In this document: positions 20,405 through 30,165 of the stretch, in pieces
Numbering within the stretch: position 1 is the stretch's first letter
How the letters are laid out: each line of letters begins with the position of its first letter
Assembly (NCBI RefSeq): GCF_008728855.1
Contig: NZ_CP042906.1
Span: 1,054,001 to 1,118,000 of the forward strand
Reading direction: 5' to 3'
DNA: 64,000 nucleotides
From: Hypericibacter terrae
Lineage (GTDB): Bacteria > Pseudomonadota > Alphaproteobacteria > Dongiales > Dongiaceae
The notes under the pieces: model-generated
What the model saw: only the letters and a program-made list of their open reading frames with translations
The model's database searches: none
What the model was told of the DNA's origin: nothing
Translations under genes and position numbers: made by a program

Positions 20405-22453
20405 ATGGGCGAAAAAACGACGGCGGCGCCCCGTTGCGCCGCCTTGGTAGGTCCCTATCTCAGCGGCAAGACGACGCTGCTGGAGAGTCTCCTCTTCGTC
20501 ACCGGTGCGATTTCCCGGAAAGGCACCGTCAAGGAAGGCAATACGGTCGGCGACAGCGCCCCCGAGGCGCGGGCGCGCAAGATGTCGGTCGAAATTTCCG
20601 CCGCGACGACCGAGTTCCTCGGCGAGTCCTGGTGCTTTCTCGATTGTCCCGGCTCCGTCGAGCTCGCGCGCGAAGCGCAGCAGGCGCTGATGGTGGCCGA
20701 TGCCGCCGTCGTGGTGTGCGAGCCCGAGCCGGCCAAGGCGCTGATCCTGGCGCCGCTCCTGAAGTTTCTCGACGACCGCAAGATTCCCCACCTGCTGTTC
20801 ATCAACAAGATGGACATCGCCCCGCACCGCGTCAGCGAGCTGCTGGAGGCGTTGCAGGCGGTCTCGGCGCGCCCGCTGGTGCTGCGCCAGGTGCCGATCC
20901 GCACGCCCGACAAGAACGGCGTCGATCAGGTCACGGGCTATGTCGATCTGGTGAGCGAGCGCGCCTATCAGTACAAGCCGGGCCAGCCGTCGGACCTGAT
21001 GAAGATGCCGGAGACGGTGCTCGAGCGCGAGCAGACCGCCCGCCGCTCCATGCTGGAATCGCTGGCCGATTTCGACGACGCGCTGCTCGAGCAGCTGCTC
21101 GAGGATGCGGTGCCGTCGAAGGACAGCATCTATCAGCAATTGACCAAGGATCTGGCCGCCGACCTGATCGTGCCGGTCTTCATGGGGGCGGCCGATCGGG
21201 ATCACGGCGTGCGCCGGCTGCTGAAGGCGCTGCGCCACGAGGTGCCCGATGCGCGCGAGACGGCGAAGCGGCTGGGGATCGCGGCCGATGCGAGTGATAC
21301 CGTCGCGCAGGTGTTCAAGACCTACCACCAGTCCCACACCGGCAAGCTCTCATTGGCGCGCATCTGGGGCGGCAAGCTCCAGGACGGCATGATGCTCTCC
21401 GGCCTCCGCGTCGGCAGCGTGGCGCGGATGAAGGGGCATGAGCTGGCGAAGCTCGCGGCCGCCGGCCCGGGCGACGTGGTCGCCCTGGGCCGCATGGACG
21501 AGGCCGCCACCGGGATGCTGCTCTCGGCCAGCGGCAAGGCCAAGACCGCGACGCCCTGGCCGGCCAAGCTGGCGCCGCTCTTCTCGCTGGCGATCGACGC
21601 GGAGAATCGCGCCGACGAGGTCAAGCTGACGGCGGCGCTGCACAAGCTGGTCGAGGAGGACGAGGCGCTGACGGTCGAGCACAACCCCGATACCCACGAG
21701 ATGGTGCTGTGGGGCCAGGGCGAGATCCATCTGCAGATCGCGATCGACCGGCTCCGTCTCAAATACAACCTGCCGGTCAAATCGCATCGCCCGCAGGTGA
21801 ACTACAAGGAAACGATCCGCAAGGGCACCAAGCATCACTCGCGCTTCAAGCGCCAGAGCGGCGGTCATGGCCAGTTCGCCGACATCCATGTCGGCATCGC
21901 GCCCCTGCCGCGCGGCAAGGGGTTCGAGTTCCATGACGAGATCGTGGGCGGTGCCGTGCCGCGGCAATACATCCCGTCGGTCGAGGAGGGCGTGCGCGAT
22001 TATCTCGGCCGGGGCCCGCTCGGATTCCCCGTGGTCGATGTGGCGGTGACCCTGACCGATGGGCAGTTCCATTCGGTCGACAGCTCCGACATGGCCTTCA
22101 AGACCGCGGCCCGCATGGCGATGACCGAGGCCATGCCGAGTTGCGAGCCGGTGCTGCTGGAACCGATCTTCGCGGTGACGGTGACGGTGCCGACGGATTT
22201 TACCTCGCGCGTGCACGGGCTCATCAGCGGCCGACGCGGCCAGATCCTGGGCTTCGACGCCAAGGAGGGCTGGCCGGGCTGGGACGAGGTCAGCGCCCAT
22301 CTGCCGCAGTCGGAGCTCCATGACCTGATCATCGAGCTGCGCTCGCTGACGCTGGGCGTCGGCACCTTCGCCTGGAAGTTCGATCATCTCCAGGAGCTGA
22401 TCGGACGGATCGCCGACAAGGTGGTCGAGCAGAGGCTGCAGCCGGCGCATTGA
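20405..22453 (+). CDS. Elongation factor G-like GTPase
   Basis: A 682-residue translational GTPase of the EF-G-like (FusA2-type) group. ATG 20405 (MGEKTTAAPRCAALVG) is preferred over ATG 20399 because AGGGAG at 20392-20397 is correctly spaced only for it. G1 is GPYLSGKTT, the switch II Asp is in DCPGSVE, and G4 is NKMD. Domain II to V features such as HNPDTHEMVLWGQGEIHLQ and SGRRGQILGFDAKEGW are present. This group sits beside true EF-G in many alphaproteobacteria; its specific function is not known. Not in the str operon here. Confidence 0.92.
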   Translation: MGEKTTAAPRCAALVGPYLSGKTTLLESLLFVTGAISRKGTVKEGNTVGDSAPEARARKMSVEISAATTEFLGESWCFLDCPGSVELAREAQQALMVADAAVVVCEPEPAKALILAPLLKFLDDRKIPHLLFINKMDIAPHRVSELLEALQAVSARPLVLRQVPIRTPDKNGVDQVTGYVDLVSERAYQYKPGQPSDLMKMPETVLEREQTARRSMLESLADFDDALLEQLLEDAVPSKDSIYQQLTKDLAADLIVPVFMGAADRDHGVRRLLKALRHEVPDARETAKRLGIAADASDTVAQVFKTYHQSHTGKLSLARIWGGKLQDGMMLSGLRVGSVARMKGHELAKLAAAGPGDVVALGRMDEAATGMLLSASGKAKTATPWPAKLAPLFSLAIDAENRADEVKLTAALHKLVEEDEALTVEHNPDTHEMVLWGQGEIHLQIAIDRLRLKYNLPVKSHRPQVNYKETIRKGTKHHSRFKRQSGGHGQFADIHVGIAPLPRGKGFEFHDEIVGGAVPRQYIPSVEEGVRDYLGRGPLGFPVVDVAVTLTDGQFHSVDSSDMAFKTAARMAMTEAMPSCEPVLLEPIFAVTVTVPTDFTSRVHGLISGRRGQILGFDAKEGWPGWDEVSAHLPQSELHDLIIELRSLTLGVGTFAWKFDHLQELIGRIADKVVEQRLQPAH

Positions 22454-22480
22454 CCGAGCGAAGAAGAGCGGAACGATTCA

Positions 22481-22515
22481 CTCCCTTCCCAGCCGCCAAA
22501 GGCGGCGTGCGGGAG
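22481..22515. repeat. CTCCC-flanked intergenic hairpin
   Basis: GCCGCC-AAA-GGCGGC (22492-22506) framed by CTCCC and GGGAG, 28 bp past the EF-G-like stop. Resembles other intergenic hairpins of this window near 4.74, 23.3 and 39.0 kb. May double as a 3' end structure; no T-tract. Confidence 0.5.
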
Positions 22516-22670
22516 GGGGTGAGATCTTCTTGTCACGTTCACGTCTCTGCGACAGATTGGAAACAATCCAAATCGGACTTGAAGCGCCGATCTAGGCGTC
22601 TATAACTTGCCTGCCGCCCGGTCAGGCTGGCCCATTTGTCATCGTCGATCGATTCTTTCGGAGGGGAAGT

Positions 22671-23156
22671 ATGGGAAAGAAGGGCGAGATGCCGATCGAG
22701 ATCGGCATCGCGGAGAAGGATCGAAAGAAGATCGCCGACGGCCTGTCGAATCTGCTGGCCGACAGCTACACGCTCTATCTCAAGACCCACAATTTTCATT
22801 GGAACGTGACCGGTCCGATGTTCAATACGCTGCATCTCATGTTCGAGGCGCAGTACACCGAGCTCGCCCTCGCGGTCGATCTCATCGCCGAGCGGATCCG
22901 TGCGCTGGGTCATCCCGCGCCTGGCAGCTACAAGGCCTATTCCAAGCTCTCGTCCATCAAGGAAGCGGACGGCGTGCCCGACGCCGAGGAAATGATTCGT
23001 CAGCTGGTCGCCGGCCAGGAGGCCGTCACCCGCACCGCGCGCAGCGTGTTCCCGGTCGTCGACAAGGCGCATGACGAGCCGACCGCCGATCTGCTGACCC
23101 AGCGCATGCAGGTCCATGAGAAGAACGCCTGGATGCTGCGCAGCCTGCTGGATTGA
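22671..23156 (+). CDS. dps: Dps family DNA-protecting ferritin-like protein
   Basis: A 161-residue Dps/ferritin-like protein. The intersubunit ferroxidase centre is visible in [23 protein letters not shown] (His, His, and the Asp/Glu that follow in AVDLIAERI). Dps dodecamers oxidise and store iron with hydrogen peroxide and shield DNA in stress or starvation. The N-terminus is short with a few lysines ([12 protein letters not shown]). Monocistronic, followed by a palindromic repeat. No OxyR or Fur box was recognised. Confidence 0.93.
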   Translation: MGKKGEMPIEIGIAEKDRKKIADGLSNLLADSYTLYLKTHNFHWNVTGPMFNTLHLMFEAQYTELALAVDLIAERIRALGHPAPGSYKAYSKLSSIKEADGVPDAEEMIRQLVAGQEAVTRTARSVFPVVDKAHDEPTADLLTQRMQVHEKNAWMLRSLLD

Positions 23157-23175
23157 AGCGGGCGCTTCTATAGTG

Positions 23176-23255
23176 GTCATCCCCGCGAAAGCGGGGACCC
23201 ATCTTTAAGCTTAGTGCGCTGGATCAAAATGGGTCCCCGCTTTCGCGGGGATGAC
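23176..23255. repeat. Long palindromic intergenic repeat, intact copy
   Basis: Two 27-bp arms in perfect inverted orientation (23176-23202 and 23229-23255) around a 26-base loop. Each arm starts GTCATCCCCGC and contains the smaller dyad CCCCGC-GAAA-GCGGGG. A second copy, split by an insertion sequence, is at 33342-34458. The arms suggest a REP/BIME-type element. It begins 19 bp after the dps stop. Confidence 0.85.
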
Positions 23256-23310
23256 ATTTGGGGGCTGGGTGAGGGTGCTCTCGCACGGCTCGCACCGCGC
23301 CCCTCACCCT

Positions 23311-23351
23311 CCCACCGCTACGCGGTGGGGCCCTCCCCACAATGTGGGGAG
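23311..23351. repeat. Double hairpin of the CCCTC-flanked repeat family
   Basis: Two adjacent perfect stems: CCCACCGC-TAC-GCGGTGGG (23311-23329) and CTCCCCAC-AAT-GTGGGGAG (23333-23351), preceded by CCCTCACCCT. Lies in the 323-bp gene-free stretch between dps and msrP, which also holds the palindromic repeat at 23176-23255 and the msrP promoter. Confidence 0.6.
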
Positions 23352-23479
23352 AGGTTTGGTTTTTGAGGATGGCGCTCCCTTTTCGACCCTCGCATGGACC
23401 TCACCCTTTCTTGACTTGAGCGGAGCGGAGGCCGGGCTTAGGTCTGTGGGACGTCGAGAGCCAACAGAGGAGCGTCACC

Positions 23480-24454
23480 ATGCTGATTCGGACCCGACGG
23501 AGCTGGGAATTGCCGGAACGGACGGCGACGCCGGAAGCGGTCTTTCGCGATCGCCGGCGCCTGGTCGCCGGTCTGGCGCTGGGACCGATCCTGCTGGCGG
23601 GCGCCGGCATGGCAGGCCTCCGGCCGGCCCGGGCCGAGGCCATGGCCGATCCCTCGGCCAAGCTCTACCCGTTCCCGCATAACGACAATTACAAGCTCGA
23701 CCGTCCGCTCACCGCCGAGAAATGGGCGACGAGCTGGAACAATTTCTACGAGTTCAACGACAGCAAGGATGTCGTCGCCGAGGCCCAGGCCCTGCCGATC
23801 CGGCCCTGGACCATCAAGATCGACGGCATGGTGGCCAAGCCGGTCGAGATCGGGATCGACGATCTCCTGGCCAAGATGCCGCTCGAGGAGCGGCTCTACC
23901 GCCACCGCTGCGTGGAAGCCTGGTCGATGGCGGTCCCCTGGAGCGGCTTTCCGTTGAAGGCGCTGGTGGCGATGGCGGAACCTTCGGCCGGTGCCACCTA
24001 TCTGCGCATGGAGACCTTCGAGAATCCCGACGTGGCGCCGGGCCAGACTCAGACCTGGTATCCCTGGCCCTATGTCGAGGGGCTGACCATGGCCGAGGCG
24101 ACGAATGAGCTGGCCTTCATCGCGACCGGCGTCTATGGCAAGCCGCTGCCGCCGCAGAACGGATCGCCGCTTCGCCTCACCGTGCCGTGGAAATACGGGT
24201 TCAAATCGATCAAGTCGATCGTGCGCTTCAGCTTCACCGACCAGCAGCCGATGAATTTCTGGCAGTCGCTGCAGGCGAGCGAATATGGCTTCTGGGCCAA
24301 TGTGAACCCGGAGGTTCCCCATCCGCGCTGGAGCCAGGCGCATGAGCGCGTGCTCGGCTCCGACGATGTGGTGGCGACCCAGCTTTTCAACGGCTATGCC
24401 GAGCAGGTCACCGACCTCTACAAGGACCTGCAGAAGGAGCGGCTCTACGCTTGA
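23480..24454 (+). CDS. msrP: Protein-methionine-sulfoxide reductase catalytic subunit
   Basis: A 324-residue molybdopterin enzyme (YedY/MsrP) that repairs oxidised methionines in periplasmic proteins. An arginine run (FRDRRRLVAGLALG, about residues 22-35) followed by a hydrophobic stretch is a Tat export signal. The Mo-coordinating cysteine is Cys144 in YRHRCVEAWSMAVPW. Further MsrP marks are NNFYEFNDSKDVV and WPYVEGLTMAEATNELAF. The usual partner msrQ (haem membrane subunit) is not adjacent: downstream is an unrelated gene on the opposite strand. Confidence 0.95.
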   Translation: MLIRTRRSWELPERTATPEAVFRDRRRLVAGLALGPILLAGAGMAGLRPARAEAMADPSAKLYPFPHNDNYKLDRPLTAEKWATSWNNFYEFNDSKDVVAEAQALPIRPWTIKIDGMVAKPVEIGIDDLLAKMPLEERLYRHRCVEAWSMAVPWSGFPLKALVAMAEPSAGATYLRMETFENPDVAPGQTQTWYPWPYVEGLTMAEATNELAFIATGVYGKPLPPQNGSPLRLTVPWKYGFKSIKSIVRFSFTDQQPMNFWQSLQASEYGFWANVNPEVPHPRWSQAHERVLGSDDVVATQLFNGYAEQVTDLYKDLQKERLYA

Positions 24455-24464
24455 GCCGCCGGCG

Positions 24465-25892
24465 TTAGAGCAGATCCTCCCAGAGCCGCGAGAAGCCTTC
24501 CCCGACCCGGTCCTGGATGGGGCGATTTTCCCAGCTCTGGATGTCGATGGCGGTCGCCTTCTGCTGCTGCGTCTCGAAATGACCTTCGAACTGGCGCGCG
24601 CTGTCGGTTCCCAGGATCACGACGTCGACCTCGTCGTTGAAGAGCACGCTGCGATGATCGATGTTCGAGGAGCCGATCGACGACCAGACTCCGTCGATGA
24701 CGGCGAACTTGGAATGGAGATAGGAGTCGCGGATCTCGTAGATCTTCACCCCGGCCTCCAGCAGATCCTCGTAGTTCGAATGGGCGACGGCGAGCGCCAG
24801 TTGCGAATCGCTGATGCCGGGCAGCAGCAGGCGCACATCGACGCCGCGGCGCGCCGCGGCAACAAGCTCCCGCATCTCCTCCTCTGTCGGCACGAAATAA
24901 CCTGTCACCAGCCAGACCCGCTTCTCGGCGTAGCGAATGGCCGAGAGCAGGGTCGCGTAATAGCGCGGCAGCGGCTCGCTGGGCCCGCTGCCGATGACCC
25001 GCATGATCTGATCGTCCGGCATGGTCGGCTGCGGCAGGGCCTCCGCCGCCAGGATCGGCGGGCCTTTCTGCTGCTGCCAGGTCTTGATGAACAGCTTCTG
25101 AATCTCGGTGACCACCGGGCCTTCGATTTCGACGTCGGTATCGCTCCAGAACTGATGGCTCTGGGGATCGATCGGGCTGGCGCCGCTCAAGGGCGAACTC
25201 TGATAGGACTGGCTCAGATTGACGCCGCCGAGGATCGCGATCTGTCCGTCGGCCACCAGGATCTTGCGATGGTCGCGGTCGTTCGGCGAATCCGTGGCGT
25301 CGATCGGATTGAGAGGGTTGAACTCGACCATGTTGATCCCGGCCTTCTCCAGCCGGTCGATGAAGGCCTGGGGCGTGTTGGCGTAGCTGATCGCGTCATA
25401 GATCACGTTGATTTCGACGCCTTTGCGATGCTGCGCGATCAGCAGGTCGCCGAGCTTCTGCCCGTCGCTCTCCACATCCTCGAAGATGAAATATTCGAGA
25501 TTGACCTGATGCCTGGCGTTGCGGATCGCGGCGAAGATCGCCTTGAAGCTGCTGAGCCCGTCCGGCAGCAGCGTGACCCGGTTTCCCACGGTCATCGGGC
25601 TCTCGGTCACGGATTCTTCGACCGCGAGATGACGGCGCAGGATGTCGCCGCCGGCCTCGGCCTCGAGCTTGGCCAGCACCGCCCGGCTCTGTTCCTCGGT
25701 CAGGGGGCCCCGCGCATCAAAAAGACGCGGCGTCACAGTCGTCGTCGGCGCTTGCGCGATGATACCGTCCATCGGCGGCACGGGCGCGCAGGCCGAAAGA
25801 ACGGCCAGCACGGCGCCGAACAGGAGAGCGAGGAGTTTCTGCTGCGATGGCTCTCGCCGCCACCGCCAAGGGAAAGGGGCTGTTTGCAGCAT
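24465..25892 (-). CDS. Phospholipase D-like / cardiolipin synthase family lipoprotein
   Basis: A 475-residue protein starting at ATG 25892 (MLQTAPFPWRWRREP). A lipobox (AVLSAC) after the hydrophobic segment marks it as a lipoprotein. Two HKD motifs are present: DHRKILVADGQIAILGGVNLS and YLHSKFAVIDGVWSSIGSSNID, with the two-domain layout of cardiolipin synthases/PLDs. True cardiolipin synthases have N-terminal transmembrane helices instead of a lipid anchor, so this may be a periplasmic phospholipid transphosphatidylase (ClsC/YmdC-like). Convergent with msrP. Confidence 0.88.
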   Translation of the reverse strand: MLQTAPFPWRWRREPSQQKLLALLFGAVLAVLSACAPVPPMDGIIAQAPTTTVTPRLFDARGPLTEEQSRAVLAKLEAEAGGDILRRHLAVEESVTESPMTVGNRVTLLPDGLSSFKAIFAAIRNARHQVNLEYFIFEDVESDGQKLGDLLIAQHRKGVEINVIYDAISYANTPQAFIDRLEKAGINMVEFNPLNPIDATDSPNDRDHRKILVADGQIAILGGVNLSQSYQSSPLSGASPIDPQSHQFWSDTDVEIEGPVVTEIQKLFIKTWQQQKGPPILAAEALPQPTMPDDQIMRVIGSGPSEPLPRYYATLLSAIRYAEKRVWLVTGYFVPTEEEMRELVAAARRGVDVRLLLPGISDSQLALAVAHSNYEDLLEAGVKIYEIRDSYLHSKFAVIDGVWSSIGSSNIDHRSVLFNDEVDVVILGTDSARQFEGHFETQQQKATAIDIQSWENRPIQDRVGEGFSRLWEDLL

Positions 25893-26147
25893 GGCGGCCT
25901 GTCTAAAACTTCGTAAAATCATGCCAGCCCTGGGAATGCAGGGAATTCCAGGCGAAACGACAGGAATAACGCCCGACCGGGCCCCGGGGTTCCGGGACCG
26001 GTCCAGGATCCCTGCTTCGGACGGGAGGGCCCGGCTTCCGGCCCGATTTGCCGAAACTTCATTGCCGGTTCGATCGGTACTGGCCAAGGTCGGGGGGAAA
26101 CGTCCCGTTTCCGGGCTTGAGGCCCGGATCCCAGTAAGGATGCCGCC

Positions 26148-27347
26148 ATGACTGCTGCTTTCCTGGCTCACCTCGACAACATCCTGGCGCAGATCCGTGC
26201 CGACGGCTTCTACAAGGCCGAGCGGCGCATCGCGACGCCGCAGAATTCCGCGATCCGGCTGGAGAACGGCGTGGAGGTGCTGAATTTCTGCGCCAACAAC
26301 TATCTGGGTCTGGCGGACGATGCGCGGCTGATCGCGGCGGCGACGCGCGGCCTGGAGGATTACGGATTCGGCATGGCGTCGGTGCGCTTCATCTGCGGCA
26401 CGCAGACGCTGCATAAGGAACTGGAGGCGGCCTTGAGCCGCTTCCTGGGCACCGAGGACACGATCCTCTATTCGAGCTGCTTCGATGCCAATGGCGGGCT
26501 GTTCGAGACGCTGCTGTCGGAAGAGGACGCCGTCATCAGCGATGCGCTCAACCATGCCAGCATCATCGACGGCATCCGGCTCTGCAAGGCGAAGCGCTAT
26601 CGCTATGCCAACAACGACATGGCCGATCTCGAGGTGCAGCTCAAGGCCGCGGACGACGCCGGCGCCCGCTTCAAGCTGATCGCGACCGACGGCGTGTTCT
26701 CGATGGACGGCATCATCGCCAACCTCGCGGGCATCTGCGCGCTGGCCGACCGCTACGGTGCGCTGGTGATGGTCGACGATTCCCATGCGGTGGGCTTCAT
26801 CGGCGAGAAGGGCCGCGGCACGCCCGAGCATTGCGGGGTGGCGGACCGGATCGACATCTATACCGGCACCCTCGGCAAGGCGCTGGGCGGGGCCAGCGGC
26901 GGCTATGTCGCCGGCCGCCGCCCGGTGGTGGAGCTGTTGCGCCAGCGTTCGCGTCCCTATCTCTTCTCCAACAGCCTGGCGCCGGCGATCGCGGCCGCCT
27001 CGCTCGCCTGCCTGGCGCTGCTGGCGACGGAGGAGGGGGCGGCGCTGCGCCGAAAGGTGCGGGCGAACGGCGCCTATTTCCGCGAGCGGATGACCAGGCT
27101 CGGCTTCAAGCTGGTGCCGGGCGAGCATCCGATCATCCCGGTGATGCTGGGCGATGCCCGGCTGGCCGGGGCGATGGCCGAGGCGCTGCTCGAGGAGGGC
27201 GTCTATGTCATCGGTTTCAGCTATCCTGTGGTGCCGAAGGGTCAGGCCCGGATCCGGACCCAGATGAGCGCCGCCCACAGCGAACAACAGATCGATCGCG
27301 CCATCGCGGCGTTCGGCAAGGTCGGCAAGGCGCTGGGCGCGATCTGA
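26148..27347 (+). CDS. kbl: Glycine C-acetyltransferase (2-amino-3-ketobutyrate CoA ligase)
   Basis: A 399-residue PLP enzyme of the alpha-oxoamine synthase family. It converts 2-amino-3-oxobutyrate plus CoA to glycine and acetyl-CoA, the second step of threonine breakdown. Landmarks: [42 protein letters not shown] (cofactor-binding Asp/His) and the PLP lysine in [21 protein letters not shown] precedes the ATG. It forms an operon with tdh (39-bp gap). Confidence 0.97.
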   Translation: MTAAFLAHLDNILAQIRADGFYKAERRIATPQNSAIRLENGVEVLNFCANNYLGLADDARLIAAATRGLEDYGFGMASVRFICGTQTLHKELEAALSRFLGTEDTILYSSCFDANGGLFETLLSEEDAVISDALNHASIIDGIRLCKAKRYRYANNDMADLEVQLKAADDAGARFKLIATDGVFSMDGIIANLAGICALADRYGALVMVDDSHAVGFIGEKGRGTPEHCGVADRIDIYTGTLGKALGGASGGYVAGRRPVVELLRQRSRPYLFSNSLAPAIAAASLACLALLATEEGAALRRKVRANGAYFRERMTRLGFKLVPGEHPIIPVMLGDARLAGAMAEALLEEGVYVIGFSYPVVPKGQARIRTQMSAAHSEQQIDRAIAAFGKVGKALGAI

Positions 27348-27386
27348 GACGCCCAGCCTGGTTTTTGAGGACATAAAAGTACGGAC

Positions 27387-28415
27387 ATGCGCGCGCTCGT
27401 GAAGACGGCCCCGAAGCCCGGATTGACACTGACCGACGTGAAAGATCCCGAGGTCGGTCATAACGACGTGATGATCCGGATCAGGAAGACGGCCATCTGC
27501 GGCACCGACATCCATATCTGGAAATGGGACGAGTGGGCGCAGAAGACGATTCCCGTGCCGATGCATGTCGGTCACGAGTATGTCGGCGAGATCGTCGATA
27601 TGGGCGTCGAGGTGCGCGGCTTCAAAATCGGCGATCGCGTGTCGGGCGAGGGCCATATCACCTGCGGCCATTGCCGCAATTGCCGCGCCGGGCGGCGCCA
27701 TCTCTGCCGCCACACGGTCGGTGTCGGCGTCAACCGCGAGGGCGCCTTCGCCGACTTCCTGGTGATCCCGGCCTTCAATGCCTTCAAGATCCCGCCCGAG
27801 ATCAGCGATGACATGGCCTCGATCTTCGATCCCTTCGGCAATGCCACCCACACGGCCCTGAGCTACGACCTGGTCGGCGAGGATGTGCTGATCACCGGGG
27901 CCGGGCCCATCGGCATCATGGCGGCCGCGATCGCGCGCCATGTCGGCGCCCGCCATGTCGTCATCACCGACGTGAATGATTATCGCCTCGGTCTCGCCAA
28001 GAAGATGGGCGCCACCCGCAGCGTCAACGTGACCCGGGAATCGCTCAAGGACGTGATGGGCGAGATCGGCATGGTCGAGGGCTTCGATGTCGGGCTCGAG
28101 ATGTCCGGCGTGCCCAATGCCTTCTCCGACATGCTGGCCGTCATGAACCATGGCGGCAAGGTGGCGCTGCTCGGCATCCCGCCTGCCAACACCGCGATCG
28201 ACTGGAACCAGGTGATCTTCAAGGGCCTCGAAATCCGCGGCATCTATGGCCGCCAGATGTTCGAGACCTGGTACAAGATGGTGGCGATGCTGCAGAGCGG
28301 CCTCGATCTCTCGCCGATCATCACCCATCATTTCAAGGTCGCGGATTACGTCGCCGGCTTCGACACCATGCTGTCGGGCCAGAGCGGCAAGGTGATCCTG
28401 GACTGGCGGACCTGA
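27387..28415 (+). CDS. tdh: L-threonine 3-dehydrogenase
   Basis: A 342-residue zinc alcohol-dehydrogenase-type enzyme, full length for Tdh. It oxidises threonine to 2-amino-3-oxobutyrate with NAD, feeding Kbl. Catalytic zinc ligands are in ICGTDIHI and GHEYVGEI; the structural-zinc cysteines are in [15 protein letters not shown]; the Rossmann loop is [15 protein letters not shown] kbl-tdh is as in E. coli. Confidence 0.97.
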   Translation: MRALVKTAPKPGLTLTDVKDPEVGHNDVMIRIRKTAICGTDIHIWKWDEWAQKTIPVPMHVGHEYVGEIVDMGVEVRGFKIGDRVSGEGHITCGHCRNCRAGRRHLCRHTVGVGVNREGAFADFLVIPAFNAFKIPPEISDDMASIFDPFGNATHTALSYDLVGEDVLITGAGPIGIMAAAIARHVGARHVVITDVNDYRLGLAKKMGATRSVNVTRESLKDVMGEIGMVEGFDVGLEMSGVPNAFSDMLAVMNHGGKVALLGIPPANTAIDWNQVIFKGLEIRGIYGRQMFETWYKMVAMLQSGLDLSPIITHHFKVADYVAGFDTMLSGQSGKVILDWRT

Positions 28416-28530
28416 AGGATTTTCCGCGACTGGCTTTTCGCGACATCCTCCGGTAGAAACGGGGCGTCGGCCTTCGCGTCCCATGCCGGTGCGTGGACCC
28501 GCCGCGGGACCGAGCGAGCGGGGAGGGACG

Positions 28531-29355
28531 ATGCGGCCTGTCCGGGATGTCTCCTTGTCGCGCAAATTCGGTCGGCCCGCGTTCCTCCTGTCCCTTTCGG
28601 TGGTTGTGGCCTGGGGCTGCCTGGCGCTTGCGGGCTGCGCCAGGACGGCACCCCACACGGCGCCCCTGGCCGACTCCAGCACCGTCATGTCCGTCGACGT
28701 CGGCGGGGAAACGATCCATCTGGCTCCGGTCGAGGGCTGGTGCGTTCTCCCGAAGAAAGATGCGAGAGAGCTCATCGAGGCTGCGGGGCCGGAGGTCGAG
28801 ATTCACGCGATCTTCGCCGGCTGCGCGGAGTTGAAGGCTGGCGTGGCGAAGAAGGACCTGCAGCGCTTTGGCGTCGTCGGCACGCCGAAGGACCTCCTGA
28901 CCCTGGATATCGGCGACGATCGGGCGGCATTCGTTGCCGAGGCCGCCAGGCAGCTCGGCGATTTCGATCTCACCGACGTCTTCCGCGAGGCGCAGGATCA
29001 GGCGTTGTCGGAAATGGACGAAGAAATGGCCGCCCTCAAGAAGGAGGGGCTGACGCTTCATGTCGAGGATCCGGCGAATCTCGGCGAGGTGGCCCAGGAT
29101 TCGGCGGCGGTCTATTACGGCGTGCTGCAGCGCGTTTGGGTCACCGGGCGCGGCCTGTCGGTCGAACGCAGCATCGTCACCCTGTTCGGTGTGACCGAGA
29201 TCGGCCGCAGGACCCTGCTGCTCTGTATCCAGTCGCAGTTCGAGGACGGCGCCCCGAGCCACGATCGCGCCTCGGTCGAGACGGTCCTGTCGCAGGCACG
29301 GGCGCAGATCGCGCGGCTGATCGAGCTCAATCCCGACCGCGGCATGGCAATCTGA
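28531..29355 (+). CDS. Lipoprotein of unknown function
   Basis: A 274-residue protein. ATG 28531 has GGGAGGG directly upstream and starts a lipoprotein signal (hydrophobic core ending LALAGC). The mature part is Ala/Glu-rich with a central stretch of likely helices (EAARQLGDFDLTDVFREAQDQALSEM) and no motif that I can assign. The topic of a signal-anchored, mostly alpha-helical periplasmic protein is as far as sequence goes. Same strand as kbl-tdh but 115 bp away, so probably separately expressed. Confidence 0.7.
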   Translation: MRPVRDVSLSRKFGRPAFLLSLSVVVAWGCLALAGCARTAPHTAPLADSSTVMSVDVGGETIHLAPVEGWCVLPKKDARELIEAAGPEVEIHAIFAGCAELKAGVAKKDLQRFGVVGTPKDLLTLDIGDDRAAFVAEAARQLGDFDLTDVFREAQDQALSEMDEEMAALKKEGLTLHVEDPANLGEVAQDSAAVYYGVLQRVWVTGRGLSVERSIVTLFGVTEIGRRTLLLCIQSQFEDGAPSHDRASVETVLSQARAQIARLIELNPDRGMAI

Positions 29356-29395
29356 TTCGGCGAGGCGCTGCCGCCCGTCACTGCCACGGCGCGCC

Positions 29396-29872
29396 CTATT
29401 TCTCGAACTCGTACTGCGGCCGGAAATAAATCGCGCCGAGGATCATGTTCACATGCTCGCCGTCCTCGGAGAGCGGCAGGAGCAGTTTGCTCTGGCGCGC
29501 GAGCTTGCCTTCGCTGGAGAGGATATCGGACTCGTAATAGGCAGGCCGGCCTTGATCGAACACGCTCTCCCATTGCGGCAGCACGCTCCTGCGTTCGCTC
29601 TCGGCGGTCATGGTTTCGACCCCGCGGCCGGTGCGGCGCGCGTCATAGAACGCCTCGATATTCGTGCCCTCCAGCCGATAGCGGAACTCGATGAACTTGC
29701 CGGTCGGAAACTCGATCAGCATCAGATTGCCGAGCCATTCCTTCATCTCGAGCGGATCGAGATCCTTGCGCGCCGGCATGCGCCGGCCGCCGGCCTTGGC
29801 TTTCCAATAGGCAAAGAGCGCCTTCAGGCGCGGATCGCGCATCTCGGCTTCGCTGTGGGGCGAGTTCGCCAT
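29396..29872 (-). CDS. PAS domain-containing protein (PAS_5 type)
   Basis: A 158-residue protein starting at ATG 29872 (MANSPHSEAEMRDPRLK). The body matches the alphaproteobacterial PAS_5 family: YWKAKAGGRRMPARKDLDPLEMKEWLGNLMLIEF, then FRYRLEGTNIEAFYDARRTG. Members are stand-alone cytoplasmic sensor-like proteins of unknown output. The frame continues upstream without a clear ribosome site, so the start could be slightly earlier. Confidence 0.75.
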   Translation of the reverse strand: MANSPHSEAEMRDPRLKALFAYWKAKAGGRRMPARKDLDPLEMKEWLGNLMLIEFPTGKFIEFRYRLEGTNIEAFYDARRTGRGVETMTAESERRSVLPQWESVFDQGRPAYYESDILSSEGKLARQSKLLLPLSEDGEHVNMILGAIYFRPQYEFEK

Positions 29873-30165
29873 GGCGGTCTGGGGGGCGGCCGATGTCACG
29901 CCAGCGTTCGTCCCGGGTCCGAGGATTGGGTGGGAACGCCAGCCGGCGGCCGGCAGGTCCAGCACTCGTCCCTGATAGTGGGCGTTTCCCGGCAGGGAGC
30001 AAGTGTGCTGCGCGTTAACGATAAGCGCCGGCCCTTGCGTCGCCTGGCCGCGGTTGCTCGATCGTTCGCGCCCGGTTAACCGGCTATGCGTCGGGCAGGG
30101 GGCAAAGAAGCCACTTCGCGCGGCCGGTTGGCGCGGGCCACGGGGCCAATGCGAACAGGGAATGT

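Noticed and set aside
23176-23255. CRISPR-like or terminator reading of the palindrome after dps
   Set aside because: No regularly spaced direct repeats with spacers, and no T-tract; a second copy at an unrelated site shows it is a dispersed palindromic repeat.
25893-28775. Long minus-strand open frame (over 4 kb with the PLD gene) running opposite kbl and tdh
   Set aside because: Only the part up to 25892 has domains. The rest is antisense to two firmly identified genes and is His/Asp/Arg-rich, the usual effect of biased third positions in high-GC genes.
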